NCBI GenBank assembly: GCA_013365365.1
Contig: JABVXU010000272.1
Location: 1 to 64,000, forward strand
Direction: 5' to 3'
DNA length: 64,000 nucleotides
Source: Cruorifilaria tuberocauda
Taxonomy: Eukaryota; Nematoda; Chromadorea; Rhabditida; Onchocercidae
The notes beneath the pieces were generated by a model. The model had not been told where the DNA came from. It ran no database searches and worked only from the letters and a program-made list of their open reading frames with translations. Of the stretch, positions 43,879 through 59,619 are shown piece by piece (the first letter of the stretch is position 1; every line of letters starts with the position of its first letter). Made by a program: the position numbers and the translations under genes.

Positions 43879-45487
43879 CATTTCGTAACAATGTTATAAT
43901 ATGATCTTCAACAAATCTTTCAAGCGAAATTGCTGATGTAAAAAGGTTTGTGTTTTTCCTTTCAATATTTATTTCTAATTCAATCAGAACATTTTTAAAG
44001 ATGTTTTCTCAAACTTATAGATTGTACCAAATCTGAAATTTTTTGAAATGAAAGTTTTTAGAAAAGATTGCAGTTATCTAATATTACATATCTCTCTTAA
44101 AGGTTCCCGAATGTTATGACGAAGTGATTTATTTAAGTTTGTTTGAATGCATTCTCAAATGCTATATTTTTAGGAAGTGGTATCAACATCAAAGGTCTCT
44201 ACATTGCTGAACCTTTCATGTGGAAATCAATTCAAGTACATTCTTTTTCCAAAAAGCTATATTTGTGATATTAATCTCACAAAATCTTCTTGCTCCAAGT
44301 GGATCAATTTTATTTGGTTGCTTATCAAAATATATTTTGCAGAGAATGGAGATTTGACTTGATTGCAGTTGTTCTTATTTTTATCTCTCTATTTTATTGG
44401 GTCACATTGTTTATTACTGCATTTTTGTGTTGTAATCTTAAACTTTCATGTCGTACTTGGACTATTTGCAAGTAAAATGTGCCTCTTTACTGCAATTATA
44501 CATAACGGAGGTACAAGATGGATATTATGTTAAACGTGGTGTTTAACTATGGAATGTCAGATGGCTTATTTACATGGAGCAATGTGACTTTTAATTTCTT
44601 TCCTTTTGAAATTGTTTCATTGATTGCTGTTCAAAAAAACTTTTTCGTTTGACCTGAAAGCAGGTAAAAGATTATATATTGCGTAAACCATTCATGCGAC
44701 TGATGTATCTTCTGATCGTTCCTCTTGTAACTGATGAATATAGGTACAAAGAGTAATATCCGAAATATGGGAACAACAATGCTGATTAATCCATGTAGAA
44801 TTAATATATTTCATGATGAATGTCAAATTGAATATTCGAAACAATCACCCTTTCTATCAAATCATATTGGATGAAATTTTGAAATAATTGAAACCTTCAG
44901 CGATGTAGAAATTTTTCTGTAATTTTGGATGAAAATTTTATTCCTTCCTGTTTTGTTACAAGCTTAAGACCTAAAAATTCATTTATTATTCTAAAAATGC
45001 AACAAACTTAGAATATTCAAATCTTATAACTCACTTTCCTATCATTTCAGGAACATATAAATTCATTATTCACAATTAATGATTCGGATCCTTTTTTCTC
45101 TTCTCAAATTCTAATTTTAAAATTAAAATTATTTTGAGTGCTTTTTTGGAATAAAATTTGCATATTAAAGAAATGAATAGAGATTATAAAAGATGTGCAA
45201 ATAACAAATAGACTATTGCAATTTAATCAATCTCTTTATAAAAGAGGGCGTAGCTGTCGCTCTGTACGGCATTCGTATTCCTTACAAAAGTCCACTGAAA
45301 TAATAAAGCATTGAAATTTGTTAAGATTTATCATCATGCACGTTTGTATTTGGGTTTCCGCAATTTGAAAAGTGAAGATAGTAAACACAGACGTTGGTAT
45401 TCTGGAAATTGGGCATATATTTCGCCTTGTTTTTAATGCAGGGTTAAATTTCTGATTTTCTTCAATTCAAGTAAATTTATAGATAAA
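43879..45487. other. 1.6-kb gap between COMMD3 and the polyproline gene
   Basis: No exon supported; short AT-driven frames only. A TTTATAG acceptor ends at 45482, five nt before the next ATG. Confidence 0.55.
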
Positions 45488-45777
45488 ATGGCTGACAAAA
45501 GTGCATTCGTGCCTGTTGAAGCAACGGGTGGTCTTGGTACACGACCAGCAGAGCTTGATATTGATATCGATGATGATTACTTTGGAGGTGCCAAGAAGCA
45601 GGAACAGGCAGCACCGCCTCCTCCACCGCCACCTCCACCACCTCCACCACCACCACCACCTCCACCACCTAAAAAAACAGGCGATACTAAAAAGGTTCAA
45701 CTATTATTTCAAAAATTGATGAATTTCCTTTTGCATTAGCATATGCTTCTTTTTTAAAGGATTCTGTAACCAATTAA
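45488..45777 (+). CDS. small polyproline protein of unknown function
   Basis: Two exons, 45488-45694 and 45760-45777; 225 nt, 74 residues. Not recognised. Residues 1-40 are polar with an acidic block (ELDIDIDDDYFGG); then 19 consecutive prolines encoded by mixed CCN codons (so not a simple CCA expansion), and a basic end KKTGDTKKDSVTN. No signal peptide or membrane segment. The ATG lies five nt behind a TTTATAG acceptor that has no upstream coding exon, so the transcript is probably trans-spliced; the intron is 65 nt with a normal TTTAAAG acceptor. A polyproline of this length could bind profilin, SH3, WW or EVH1 domains, but this is inference. Confidence 0.7.
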
Positions 45778-47893
45778 TCGGAGACCAAAAATAATTATAA
45801 GACATCCTCACTCTTCATCCATCCCGTGAAGGTACTTCAGAAAGCATAAATAAGGCTCCGCATTTCTACCTACCTGCAAGATCTCGATATCTCTTTAATG
45901 TGTAAATGGAATGTCACTGATAGATATCGTTTAATCCACTCATGGAAAAAGATGCATTCTGTAATTTGAATAGGTAATCGCTAATGACATGCACTTGTGC
46001 TGATTGCAGAAAATCGTTTATAAGAAATCGAAGACGTATCAGAAGACTTATGCCTATAAGCGACCATAAATTCTGTGTAATAAGGATAATTATGCATGGA
46101 AAAGTTTAATTAACGAATCAGTAACTAACTTCTGAAACATGGTATATGTATCCGACAAATTTCAAATAAACAGTCATTTTTGCGGTATCACTGCTAAAAC
46201 ATCTTACGGAACAAAATTACACGTTGTGCGACTTTGTCCTGTTAAATGAAAGCTTAACATATATAAAATTTTCACATCCTTCGCATCTTCTGAAAAATTG
46301 AATGAAAGAAGGGCTGATATAAATATGCCACGACTACATTAAACGAAATTCGTTTATTTGTCAATATCCGAAATCAGCTTGCAGAAAAACCATATCTGAT
46401 GTCAATTGTTGCCGTAGAAGTCTCCAACAAGATCTTAGCCCTCAATGTCAACCTTCAAAACTATCTCTTATCAATATGTATAAATATCGGTGTTTCATAG
46501 ATATGATATTTTTTAAATTCTAAATAGAAAAATTAGTGAAATGCGACGATTAACAAATCCTGTAAAGAGTTTCTTATGATAGCATGAACTGATGGTACGA
46601 GTAATTCTCACCGAAAAATCATCGGCGCGAGCCATTAAGCTGCATAATCGAGTCTCACAATACAGTTGAGCTATTGTCCAGCTCAAATGAGGGACAACTA
46701 TTTAAAAAAAAAACTGGAGATTAAAGGAATATCCCACTGCTACTATGTGAAACAATAGCTAAGTCTAGTTTCGAACGCGATTATTTTTTCATCAAAAACT
46801 ATACAGAATTAAAACCAAAATCTCCTTTTCCATTAAGTACTGTAAGAGAGAAGTTCGAACTTCCAAGTGATATCAATCATTATAATACAATACTCAAACG
46901 CATAATATATGTATACATTTAATAATAATGACAACAAAAAAGTAGGTTTTATGTGTCAATGCCACATGAAGAATGCATTAGAAAAAAAAAAGAAACAATG
47001 CATATCACATCAGAACAAAATGCCTAACCTAAACAGTTTTTGGGAAAAGAATACCTGAAAAAAAAAGAACTACCAGTTGTAAAGATAACCATATATTACT
47101 TAAAACAATACCAATCGCATACTCACTCACTTCCTTCTATTGAAGAAATTCCCCTGTAATGATTTTCTTCGATGGAAAAAAGAAATGATGAGAATTTACA
47201 AATACATATAAAGTTATAAAATTTTATGGAAATGAATCATCAGATCAAAATACCAAAAAAAATTGACATGTATACATTTTAAGAGGATCACACGGAAAGG
47301 ATATTGAAGAAAATAGGATATCTGTATCGCCATTTTTTGAAGAAACTGAAACATTTCACGTTGCAGCGAAAAAAAGAATATATGTATCACCAATGAGGTT
47401 CAATGATCTTTCTAGGACACTCACTTATGTGCAACTAAGAGAGTAGTAAATTTCTTCATATAAAACATGATAAGTAGAATATAAAGAATCATGTCCTTTC
47501 TGTATTTTCAATAAAACAATCACTGATAAACTTCCAAATTGAATAACAAACTGTCATATCAATGAAAAAAGAAAACTATATGCTGAGAAGATATTCTTTA
47601 ACCAAAATTTGTATGAATGGTTCTTGGATTAAAAACAAATCAATACTGTGTGTTTTCAACATGCGAAAGAAGAAAGTCCGAATTTGAGGTCGAAACTTCT
47701 CCAAGTCCCATATAAGTGAGCAAAAAAGGCGTCAAATTTAAACTGAGTTTATCAAAAATCGTTTTACAGAGGTCAATGATATAAATACATTCATAAATCC
47801 TCATCGTGTTTCATAGAAAGACCTTTAGTTTTTTCGTTCACCCCATAGCAGATAATGAAGTAAAAAAACAACGCCTGCAATCAGCAGCTCAAA
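45778..47893. other. 2.1-kb convergent intergenic region
   Basis: Lies between the 3' ends of the polyproline gene (+) and PP1 (-). AT-rich; no exon supported on either strand. The right part should contain the PP1 3' UTR. Confidence 0.6.
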
Positions 47894-50227
<2,334 letters not shown>

Positions 50228-52935
50228 GATAATGGTATGATAGGAAAACGATGATTTACAGTGATGGATGCAGTGAATTAGATCTGAAATATATAGTACA
50301 GTATAGATCTGAATTATTGCCAAATTTTTTCAGTTTGAAAATTTTTAGAACTTCAAAGAAAACACCGATCCGTTGTGCGTTTCATAACTTTAATTTTGCA
50401 GCAAAAAACACCACTTCGATCACTGTAAGAGTATATAAACTATAATTTTAGAAAATGGATCAATAGTAATCTAGTTGTGCTGTTCCTTCTTAATTTTAAT
50501 CTAGCACGTAAAATATGTATGATTAGCCACTGTACTCATATGAGATGAGTTCAAAAACTCAGCCGGATGTAATTTTCGGAGTTCAACCAAGTTCGAAAGA
50601 TACTATTACATGCTGAGTAGTTCACTCTAGTGAAACTCTCTCTTCTCTCCGCCCTGTAAAATTAGCAGAGTCTCTTACCTAACCTTCTTCGGGATCAGCG
50701 GTTCTTAAATCACCACAACTCGATAATAAAAAGGATTTTATTTCACGAATGATCGCCACCACAAAACGAGCAAACCCGAAAAATGAAAGCCTGAAAGAAA
50801 ACGCATACGGTAACATCGTGTCTTAACAAATTTACATAGGTTAAAAAGCCATTTCCTTCATCTGCATTTCCCTATATATCAATCTGTTGTTACAAGTAGA
50901 ATAAAAATTACCCTCCTTGTTACATTCCTCAGGAGAGATTTCATGAGAAAAATTGTAATTAAAGAATGATGGATACTCGATCGAAACTATCAGCAATCGT
51001 AATGTCTCGCTAATTAAAATGCATAACAATCAAGTTTTTCATGAGTATTTATTTTGCTTATAATGAGTAAGATATTCGGTTGCAGGAAATTCACAATTTA
51101 GCATTCATAGCTCCTAGATGTTTACTTGATCTACGAGCTTAATGGCAACAAAAGAAATAATGAGCAGTCAACTTTACAATCTAAACCGGCTAATCTTTGT
51201 GCATAGCTAGCCAACCTATTCATTATTAAATTGTGCCCTGTAACTCGTGGAATTCTCAGATTCTATTCTCCCCGCGACGGACAGAACCCACCGGCAGAAG
51301 CACCACCTCCTCGCCCTTCTCCATTCAACACATGAAAACAGAATGGAGCCAACACATGCGCCAGCCGCTACCGCAAGAACCATCGCAAGTTGCACTAGGC
51401 GCTGCAAATCAATGTTTCTGGCAGTCAGCCAATGCTACTTGATAAACAGCTGCTGGTCAATGATTGATCGGTCGATGTCAACTGGGTTGTTTGTGTCATT
51501 CCAGAAGTATCGTGATGAAACAGGTTATCTGGAGAGGTCACATCTTCCTTCACTGATGACCACAGCTGCTGCTGATTAATACAGCTCTATCTAATAAGTT
51601 GGCTTAATGTAAGTTGCATTTCCTAACATTACTGATCAAAAAAATTGGCGAATCAGCTGTTCCCAATATTTAGTTTATATTCACTATATCAAGTAGTATT
51701 ACAAGTAGTGAGACAGTCACATTATATAAATTAACGAATAAAATAGTATCGTGGTTGTTAGGTTGCATTTTAGAGACTTTATTCAGTTTATTGTATTACG
51801 GATTTGTTCGTCATAGTAACGCGTCCTCTTGATTTTGTAACTTTTAGTCGGTGTGCGTTGTTTGCTAACTTTTCTACAACTTCACAGTTGTTCACACGTG
51901 CGTTGTGTGATTGTTTCGCTTTTCTGTGGAGTCGATTACTACAAAGCGAGTTTTTTTTGGCAGTCTTTTAATTGCTTTCTCAATTATATATTAATTACCA
52001 TGAATCAAATTTCGTTGAAATTTGTTTCGTAGTGTTGTGCAGCCAAGAACCTAAGAAGTTATTGAAGAGGTTCTCAGAAGTAGCGAACACAGGTTCTTTA
52101 ATTAACTATTGGAATTCTCGTTATTCGAGGCATCCAGCACTATAAATATCATCATCATACACTTTGAGATCTATTTATGGCCGTGTTTAGCCTCTGAATA
52201 TGGTAGATATGGTGCGCTGAATGACCTGATCAACGTGGAGATGACCCAGGTGAGGTGTGCAAGTTGATTCCCCTCTTAATAGTGATTTCGGGAGCAGGTC
52301 TATGGAATTCCACTGCATTAATATTAGTTCTGCTGAACGCTTTTGCAATCGGATTAAATTTTACTATGGGCTCAACAAGATGCACTGAATTTTTAAACTG
52401 TGACACGTTTACTGAATTCCTCAACATGTTCAATACAGTACTCTAAGTAACTTTTAAAATTAAATTTTTATTAAAAAATAGATATTTGATTCATGTATTA
52501 ATTTTTTTCTTTGATAGAAATTATGTAACTTGGGATGTTAAAAGTTGCCATTTTTTAAATTATAGAACATCGGAGAATTCAGTAAACGTTTCATTACCTG
52601 AGAAATGTCGCTTGCTTAATCAAGTTAGGATTAATTCAGTTAATTTGTGTAGTTTTTCCTTATTTCCATACTTGCAGTCATATTTCCTCAATGACCTGCT
52701 CCTTCCATTATAGTATTTGCAAAATTGTGACAAAGTATTGATGAATTAGCTATTCTCCACTAGTTTATGTATTACTGATTTATTCCGGAAGAGGCTACTG
52801 ATTAAAGATTTTATTTCAGTCTTCTCATATTGTCGTTTTGTCAGTCTTGTCTTCTTTCTTTTGTTCCGAAGTCGTGCGCCGAATCAGGAACCAAAAATTG
52901 CAAAAATACCATCATCAACTTAATATCTATTTTAG
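50228..52935. other. 2.7-kb region between divergent PP1 and BCAS3
   Basis: Should contain both promoters. No exon is supported. 51235-51580 is visibly richer in G+C than its surroundings and carries overlapping open frames on both strands without recognisable motifs. Confidence 0.5.
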
Positions 52936-55900
52936 ATGTCCACATCGGCACCGTTACCACGCACATCACGTAAACAACCTTTTCGATATCTCAAGGAACA
53001 GCAGGTTTGCTGTATTCTGTTCATGGCATTATATTTCCCCACATTTTTCTGTTATTGAAGTAGTACTCATAGCTCTAGTTTCTACTTTCAACATTTATGT
53101 TACCTAACAAGATACTGTAAGCCGGTGAACTTAGATAAAAGTACTTCTAATGGAAAAAATTAAATAATTCATAAGATTTAATGAAGTTTTCTTTCCTTGC
53201 TTCTTTGTTTTCGAGAATAGAGGAATAATTAAGAAATGACGAAGTTTCTTGCGAAATCTTTTAAGGTTATTATTTCTGCAGGTGCAACCACAACCTCGTT
53301 ATGAGTGTTCCCAAGACCAGTGCGAACAGGAAAGTGCTAAATCAACACGTTCAATGTTGCCTTCCACACGTGGAAGCAACATAAAGCCAGTGGTACCATA
53401 TGCCACTACCCTTCCATGCGCTAGATCTCAAGAAGAACCTATTTTACATCACCCTAAGGGACAGTGCGTGAAACCACAATGCGTACCGTAAGTTATAGCA
53501 TGTTTATTCAGCTTCAAATTTTTTTAGTAGAGTAGAACTATTAATGTGTTTCAGCGATTGTTTCGTTCAAAACAAAAATAGACACACTCTTAACTAGCTT
53601 GGAATGATAAATTGGAAGGTGTTTAAAAAATATCATATCTGAGAAAGTTTCAAAGTTTACTGTCTTGTATTTATCCGAATATGAAGGGACTGTTTTGAGA
53701 TTAAGAAAGACAGCATCAGTCAGATGTGTTAATTTATATATACTGAATTTTTTAATTTTCACAAGTTAATAATGCGTCGTATACTCTTCAGAGAGGCATC
53801 ACTGATGAGTTCTATGGCCGAACTTGTTCATGATATTATTCCACAGACAACAAATTTACAAACTGTTCCGGAACGAATTGAATGGGTTAATATTCAAAAA
53901 TGTTCAAATGGTTTGTTATTTGTATATTGTACTCGCTAACTTCTGGTAGAAACCATAGTTTCTAACCTTTGACAGGTTACAAAATAATTTGTATTATTGG
54001 ACATTTATTTCAGTAAATGATCGAAAACGTGTGGTTGATGTGATAACCGTTGGTCTTGCTAGGGGATATCAAATTTGGGCACGCATGGTTAGTCATGTTG
54101 CGTAATAACTTTTGGCGCATATTGGATGTCATTAGCGGCTTACTAGTAATTTCATTAGAGTAAAAGTTGACGGTTGACATCTTGAATTTTTTTTAGTGTG
54201 CTTATATATTGTTAGGTCAGTTTTCATATTTTATTTTCTTCATAGGACTTTTATGAAATAGATGGAACAGTCAAACAATGTCAGGAAGAGAGGAGAAGAG
54301 GAAAATGCTACTTTTTGTAAAAGATGAGGTGAGTACATGGAAAATAAGTATACATCTCGGAGGATGTACATTCTCACATTAAGTTTTCAGGAAAATGGTG
54401 ACTGTAGAGAGATTTTGTCAGAGCGACAAGGTCCACTTCGAACGGGTCTTTTATTGTCTGTGGACTGTGAACCAAGCTTTGGCATTCATAATGATAGGTA
54501 GATATATTTCCTTCTTTAAATGTAAAATTTTATTATAAATGTGAGCAAACATGTGGATCAAAAGAAGACATGAAATTTTAGGTTCAAAGGTCTTCGTCCA
54601 TTATTCGCACTAGTTGATGAGAACACACCAGTTCCAGATCGGCAGTGCTGTATAGTATCTTTTATTTCACTTTTGAGTTCCCAATTTGTGCACAAAATCA
54701 ATTTCGCAGATTCCGTACAGGCGCTCGCAGCTTCTACGAAGTAATTTCCCACATTTCACTTTTCTCAAAGTTTTGCTTCAAAGTGATCGCTCGTCATTTA
54801 GTTGAAGCTTCTATATTATCGTAAACGATAACTATTGTTCGCGTCAATCAGCGTGCATGTTGATAATGCGTTATTTGCTTTGACACTTTGCGCGAAAAAC
54901 AGTTTAGACAATGAGAACTTATTGTTTCTCTAAAATGAGATTTCAAAATTTGAGAACTTCAATTAGTGCATAAGGTTAACAGTCTTTAAGCTTATTTTTT
55001 AGGGTATTCGCTGTATCATTTGTTGATCATATTGTGATCCTTGATATGATGTCGTTGCGGGAGCAGCGTACTATATGCAATACTCAATTATATGAAGGTT
55101 CTGGTACTCCGTTTGCTATCTCGGATGTCTTCTTAGCTTTCGCTAATTCAGAAGTTTGTCTACCAATCGTTCAAGTTTTTTTTTCTCAGTTTTTGTTATT
55201 TAGTCAGAAAAGAATATAAATTTATTGTTCGAAATAGTAAAAAATATTCACATATGAAAAATGTTCCTTTCGTTTTATTTCATTAAAAAACATATATCCA
55301 TGTGATAGTAAGATATAGCAGAGAATTATGATAGGAAGTTATTTTCAATACAATCAAAGATTAAAATATCATGTTTACATAGGATATGCTCGTTATTATA
55401 TTTGAAAATTTCATGCATTACTGTTCCAGCTACAACAAGAATACCAAAGTTGTGGCGGAATGGGTGGTGAAGATATATTTCAAGATTCGTCTAGTTATAG
55501 CGTAGTAAGTGTAGCAAGGGTAAGTTAAAGCGAATAAAACACTATTTGTTAATTGAGTCATTAAGATAGCATATTTAGGATGTCAATCACACAAGATGTT
55601 CAATATTCTAATATATTTCAAAAGATTTCCAAAGGTTTTTGTCATTCATACCGAATAAATGACTAATAAAACAATCAGCATTAGAATTATTAATTAAAAA
55701 TTGGAATCATGGAAATTAGTGGAGTGGTTCCAAATATGAAAAATGAAAGGAGAAATCTTCAATCTTTCTTCTCTTCTCACATGATTTTATCCCAATAGCT
55801 ATTTTTGATGTCATAGAAATTGCATATCTAAAATTGAACGAGAATTTGATATCTTTTCTAGAATTTCACCAAAACATTAACTTCGTTCGGTAATTCGGTC

Positions 55901-58900
55901 GTTTCAACACTATCTGCATCTCAACAACCTAAAGAATTGCTAAGTTCATTGGCTCAACCTGGAATCATAACTGTGGTAGATGTGAATAAGTTTCCTATCG
56001 ATAATATTATTACTGTAAGTTTTCTGTGAGCAACAACATTTTTGATTTAAAAGAAATGCATAAAAGCTTTAAAATCTGTCAATAAATCTTAGTTGTTAAG
56101 TGGTCGATGGAATTTCTTAGACTTGCTTGCAGAATGCAGAATACGCGGATGCAGTTACAGCACATTTCGTTGCTCATACAGAACCAGTCGGTTTCATAGC
56201 TTTTGGAAACGGTGGACAGCTGTTAGTAACTGCAGGTGATTGATGTTACTCTTCTCGTCTTTTGGGATTTATTTGTAATTATGCAATTTGAGATGACTGA
56301 TTTGCAGGACAATCTTCAACTTATTTTCACGTATTTCTCATTCATCCTCATCCTGGATCTTCATTGCTTGGTGCTGTGCGTCATCTCTACAGACTATATC
56401 GTGGAACAACTCCTGCTAAGGTTTGAATATTTTTGAAAGGGCCAAACACAAGAACATATGTAATGAATTTCTTGCATAGTCTGTACTTGAAAAATCTTTT
56501 GCCAGTAAAAATAGGCTTCATTTCTGTTAAAAGAATAAAGTTTTCCTCCTTCTTCCTTAGTTCTTTGTGAAAATGGCTTAGGTCAGTACGTTAGAATTAT
56601 ACAAAAATATCGCTTCAGACGAGGTAATCATCAAGTAACACTAGTATCTTGTTATTGGATAAAGTCAGCTTTCAGTATTCGTATTAGTTAAACATTTGAT
56701 AAGCCTTGTGTGAAATATTGTCTTCTGGACCAGAAACAATTGCATTGCACTTATATTGGTCTTTACAGCATTCTCATTCATCTATCAATTTTTTTGCAGA
56801 TTATTTCAGTAGAAGTAGATGCAGTGTGGAAGTATTGCTTCATTTGATGTTTGAAAATAATGTACTGCAACTTATTTTTGATGATTTTTTCATGTTTAGG
56901 TTATTAGCTGTAGCTTTTCTACTGATAATCGTTGGTTAGCAATAGCCACAAATCATGGGACTACCCATATTTTCGGCATATGCCCTTACGGTGGTCAAGT
57001 AACACTTCGCACTCATGGTGGAGAAATTGTTAACAGAGAATCGAGGTATTTAATTTATTAATGCTGCTGATATTTAAATCAAATCATAATGCTGTTGCAC
57101 TTCTCCTTATTGATATCTACTGTCATTATGTTTTATTTCATTATGCTTTAATGCAGGTAAAAGTAAAATTCGCATTTATGAGAGGAAAGAAAAAGATTTC
57201 ATGAAATTTGGAGAAAAATTAGTTTTAATTACTATGCCGAAAATATGTATGTTATAATTTATTGCTCATAATAAAATATACTTTTATGATTTTGAGGTTC
57301 CATCGCTCAGCGGGTTTGCCAGAAATGGGTTACATTCATGTAAAGAAAGCAGCAGAAACGCGAGGTTATCAGTTTGGTGGAGCTCAAGTTTGTAGGTAAG
57401 TCTGTAACATCAAATTCCTAATTGAGAATTTTAATTTTTCCCAATCGAACGAGATGTTTTTCTAGAATAATGATTCCTTTTAAATACAGAGAACATCCCG
57501 ATGTTTCTCGATGCAACATTGCGCGTTCAGTAAGCAATCCACGTATCGGTCCTTATCCAAATCCGATAGGCATGGAAGCACATGTAAGAATTAAGGTCTG
57601 TGCTGTTTTTTACTTCAATTCTTCTTAAACGGCCGTGCTTTAATTTTTGGGAGTTGTTCACTTGGTCTTCTATTTTATTTTATAATTCGAGTTTCAGCTT
57701 TCAAGTAATGTCCTACTGTCATTATCGATCCTTACGATATAAGTTTCATCATTTTAATTGCAGCAGCGTTTTTATTCAGCTGATAATTTGAGTGCTTGGG
57801 CTTCCGATATGACACCGGCATCACTTAGTTCTGGAAAGAAGTACTACAAAGCCTCAAGCAAACCCAGTGATCAACATCGTTTGGCTGTATGTCTTAAGTT
57901 TTAGCTTCACTGATTTTAGTGTCAAGTCATATTATGTCTGATGCGCACATTTTTTTAAACTAAGTCTTTTATAGATTTCGTTTGCTTCGAATTCAATACC
58001 CAATCCGAAGAATACTTCTCTACTGGTAATTAATAATGATGGTGTTTTAACCGAATATTTGTTATCGGTCTTACCTGCTCCTCACCATGGATCGAGTGGA
58101 ATATTCTCTTCAAGTATACAACAACGTTCTAATCCTGATGAAACTCTGATTCACTGTACGCCAACTGCAGTAGCTCAGTGGACTTTGCAAAGGTATTTGT
58201 GCTTACCATGCACTCATGCTAAAAAATTTTATAAAAATTACTGTTTTTCTCATGTTCAACACAAATTTTAGGAATAAGCTGTCAGCAGACTTCCGCGCAC
58301 CAATTTGTGAGCAAAATCCTTTGTGGATGTGGTTCATCCCTCACGCTGTATACGAAGAGAAAAATGAAGAAGTGAATGCGAAATGGATAAGCCAAGTTAG
58401 ACTAACATATTGTCGGATTCTGAGATATAATATTAGGGAAGAAAATAAAGAGCTTTGCCAGAGCACAATAAGATGTTAGTTATATAGAACAGCTTTCGGT
58501 GATCATACTATGGAGTTATTCATTTTATTATAGGTAACCATGGTTGTAAAGATATGAGTACTGTTTTATATATATAGCTGATACTGATCGATAGTTCTTT
58601 TAGATGAGTTTTTTCGATCCATTTGAATTCTATGAATAATTAACAGTCTTAATTATTAATTTTGCAGATTGAGGTGCTGACATATTTGGATCCTCATCGA
58701 CGATTGTGGATGGGACCACAATTTTCATTCCGAACATATGTTCAATCGTTGGAACATGCTAGTGCTGATTTGGTGAGCGTTGTTTTTCTCTTTTTTTTTA
58801 ATGTCAGAATACGTAGAAGGTATTTTTCATTTCAAATAAGACTTTTATTGGCTGAATGTCTGAGACATAACTTCAGATCACTCCGGGGTCAAATGAAGGT

Positions 58901-59619
58901 AGATTACACTGTGGTATAACTAAATCGGTTCCTGTGATAATTGAGGCGGCAGGATCACTTGGAAGTTTTGATGTCGGTGAACGGACAGAAATTATTGGAG
59001 GTAAATGTTTAAACTTGTAATGAAGGATAAGATATATTGAAATCTTAAATAATGATAGGATATGTTATTTTTGGTCATGCAACATGGATAGTCTGCAAAA
59101 TTGCTATTACTAGGTTTTACACCTATAGTAGCAATTTTGCAGTTGATTTAATAAATTTATTTTGTTCTTCAAAGATATGAAAATAACCTTTGCAAATCAC
59201 TGGAAATTTTAGGAAGTTGGTCGAGTGATTTAGATCCAAAAGGTATTAAAAGGCAGAAAGTACTGGAAAAGAAAATTGAAGAAGCCATGCATGAATTAAC
59301 TGTCGAAGCGAAAAGCAGTGGATTTCAGGTAAATGCCTTCCGTCCGTCTTTATTTTTAGAACTTCAATTGATAGATATGATCTTTCGCGCTCATAATGGA
59401 TAATATTCTGCAACGATAAGCATATGAGGATCCATAATTCCATCCTCAAGTTATATCGAAAATTAATTGCATCTAAATCTCCGTGAATTTTATTTTTAAT
59501 TTTCACAATTCCATTTACAGGATGAAGCTAATGACACGTCAAGCGATGAATCACAGGAGAGCACTGGTAGTTCATCGCATGATAGCATAAACTTCCAACT
59601 TCCGAATATGGACGTATGA
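52936..59619 (+). CDS. BCAS3: BCAS3 homologue (WD40-type, autophagy/cell-migration factor)
   Basis: Beta-propeller protein; the vertebrate form binds phosphoinositides with PHAF1 at phagophores and affects cytoskeletal polarity. Twenty-two exons: 52936-53004, 53282-53487, 53792-53910, 54014-54101, 54262-54328, 54391-54497, 54582-54740, 55003-55153, 55430-55519, 55862-56014, 56133-56235, 56308-56420, 56900-57045, 57297-57395, 57490-57595, 57764-57886, 57975-58192, 58272-58395, 58668-58772, 58877-59000, 59213-59328, 59521-59619; 2685 nt, 894 residues. Matches: STYFHVFLIHPHP and HHLY-like RHLYRLYRGTTPAK, NRWLAIATNHGTTHIF, YGGQVTLRTHGG, and the C-terminal BCAS3 domain DPHRRLWMGPQFSFRT and IEAAGSLGSFD. 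The N-terminal 110 residues are Gln- and Cys-rich and unlike vertebrate BCAS3. The exon 4-5 junction is the least certain. ATG directly abuts a TTTTAG acceptor. Confidence 0.92.
59093..59142. repeat. inverted repeat in BCAS3 intron
   Basis: Arms of about 22 nt starting CTGCAAAATTGCTA and ending TAGCAATTTTGCAG are reverse complements with a few mismatches around a short loop. It would form a hairpin in the pre-mRNA. Confidence 0.8.

Noticed and set aside
45467..45700. Minus-strand open frames rich in Trp, Arg and Val opposite the polyproline run
   Set aside because: Shadow of CCN proline codons read backwards; no motif and no splice context.
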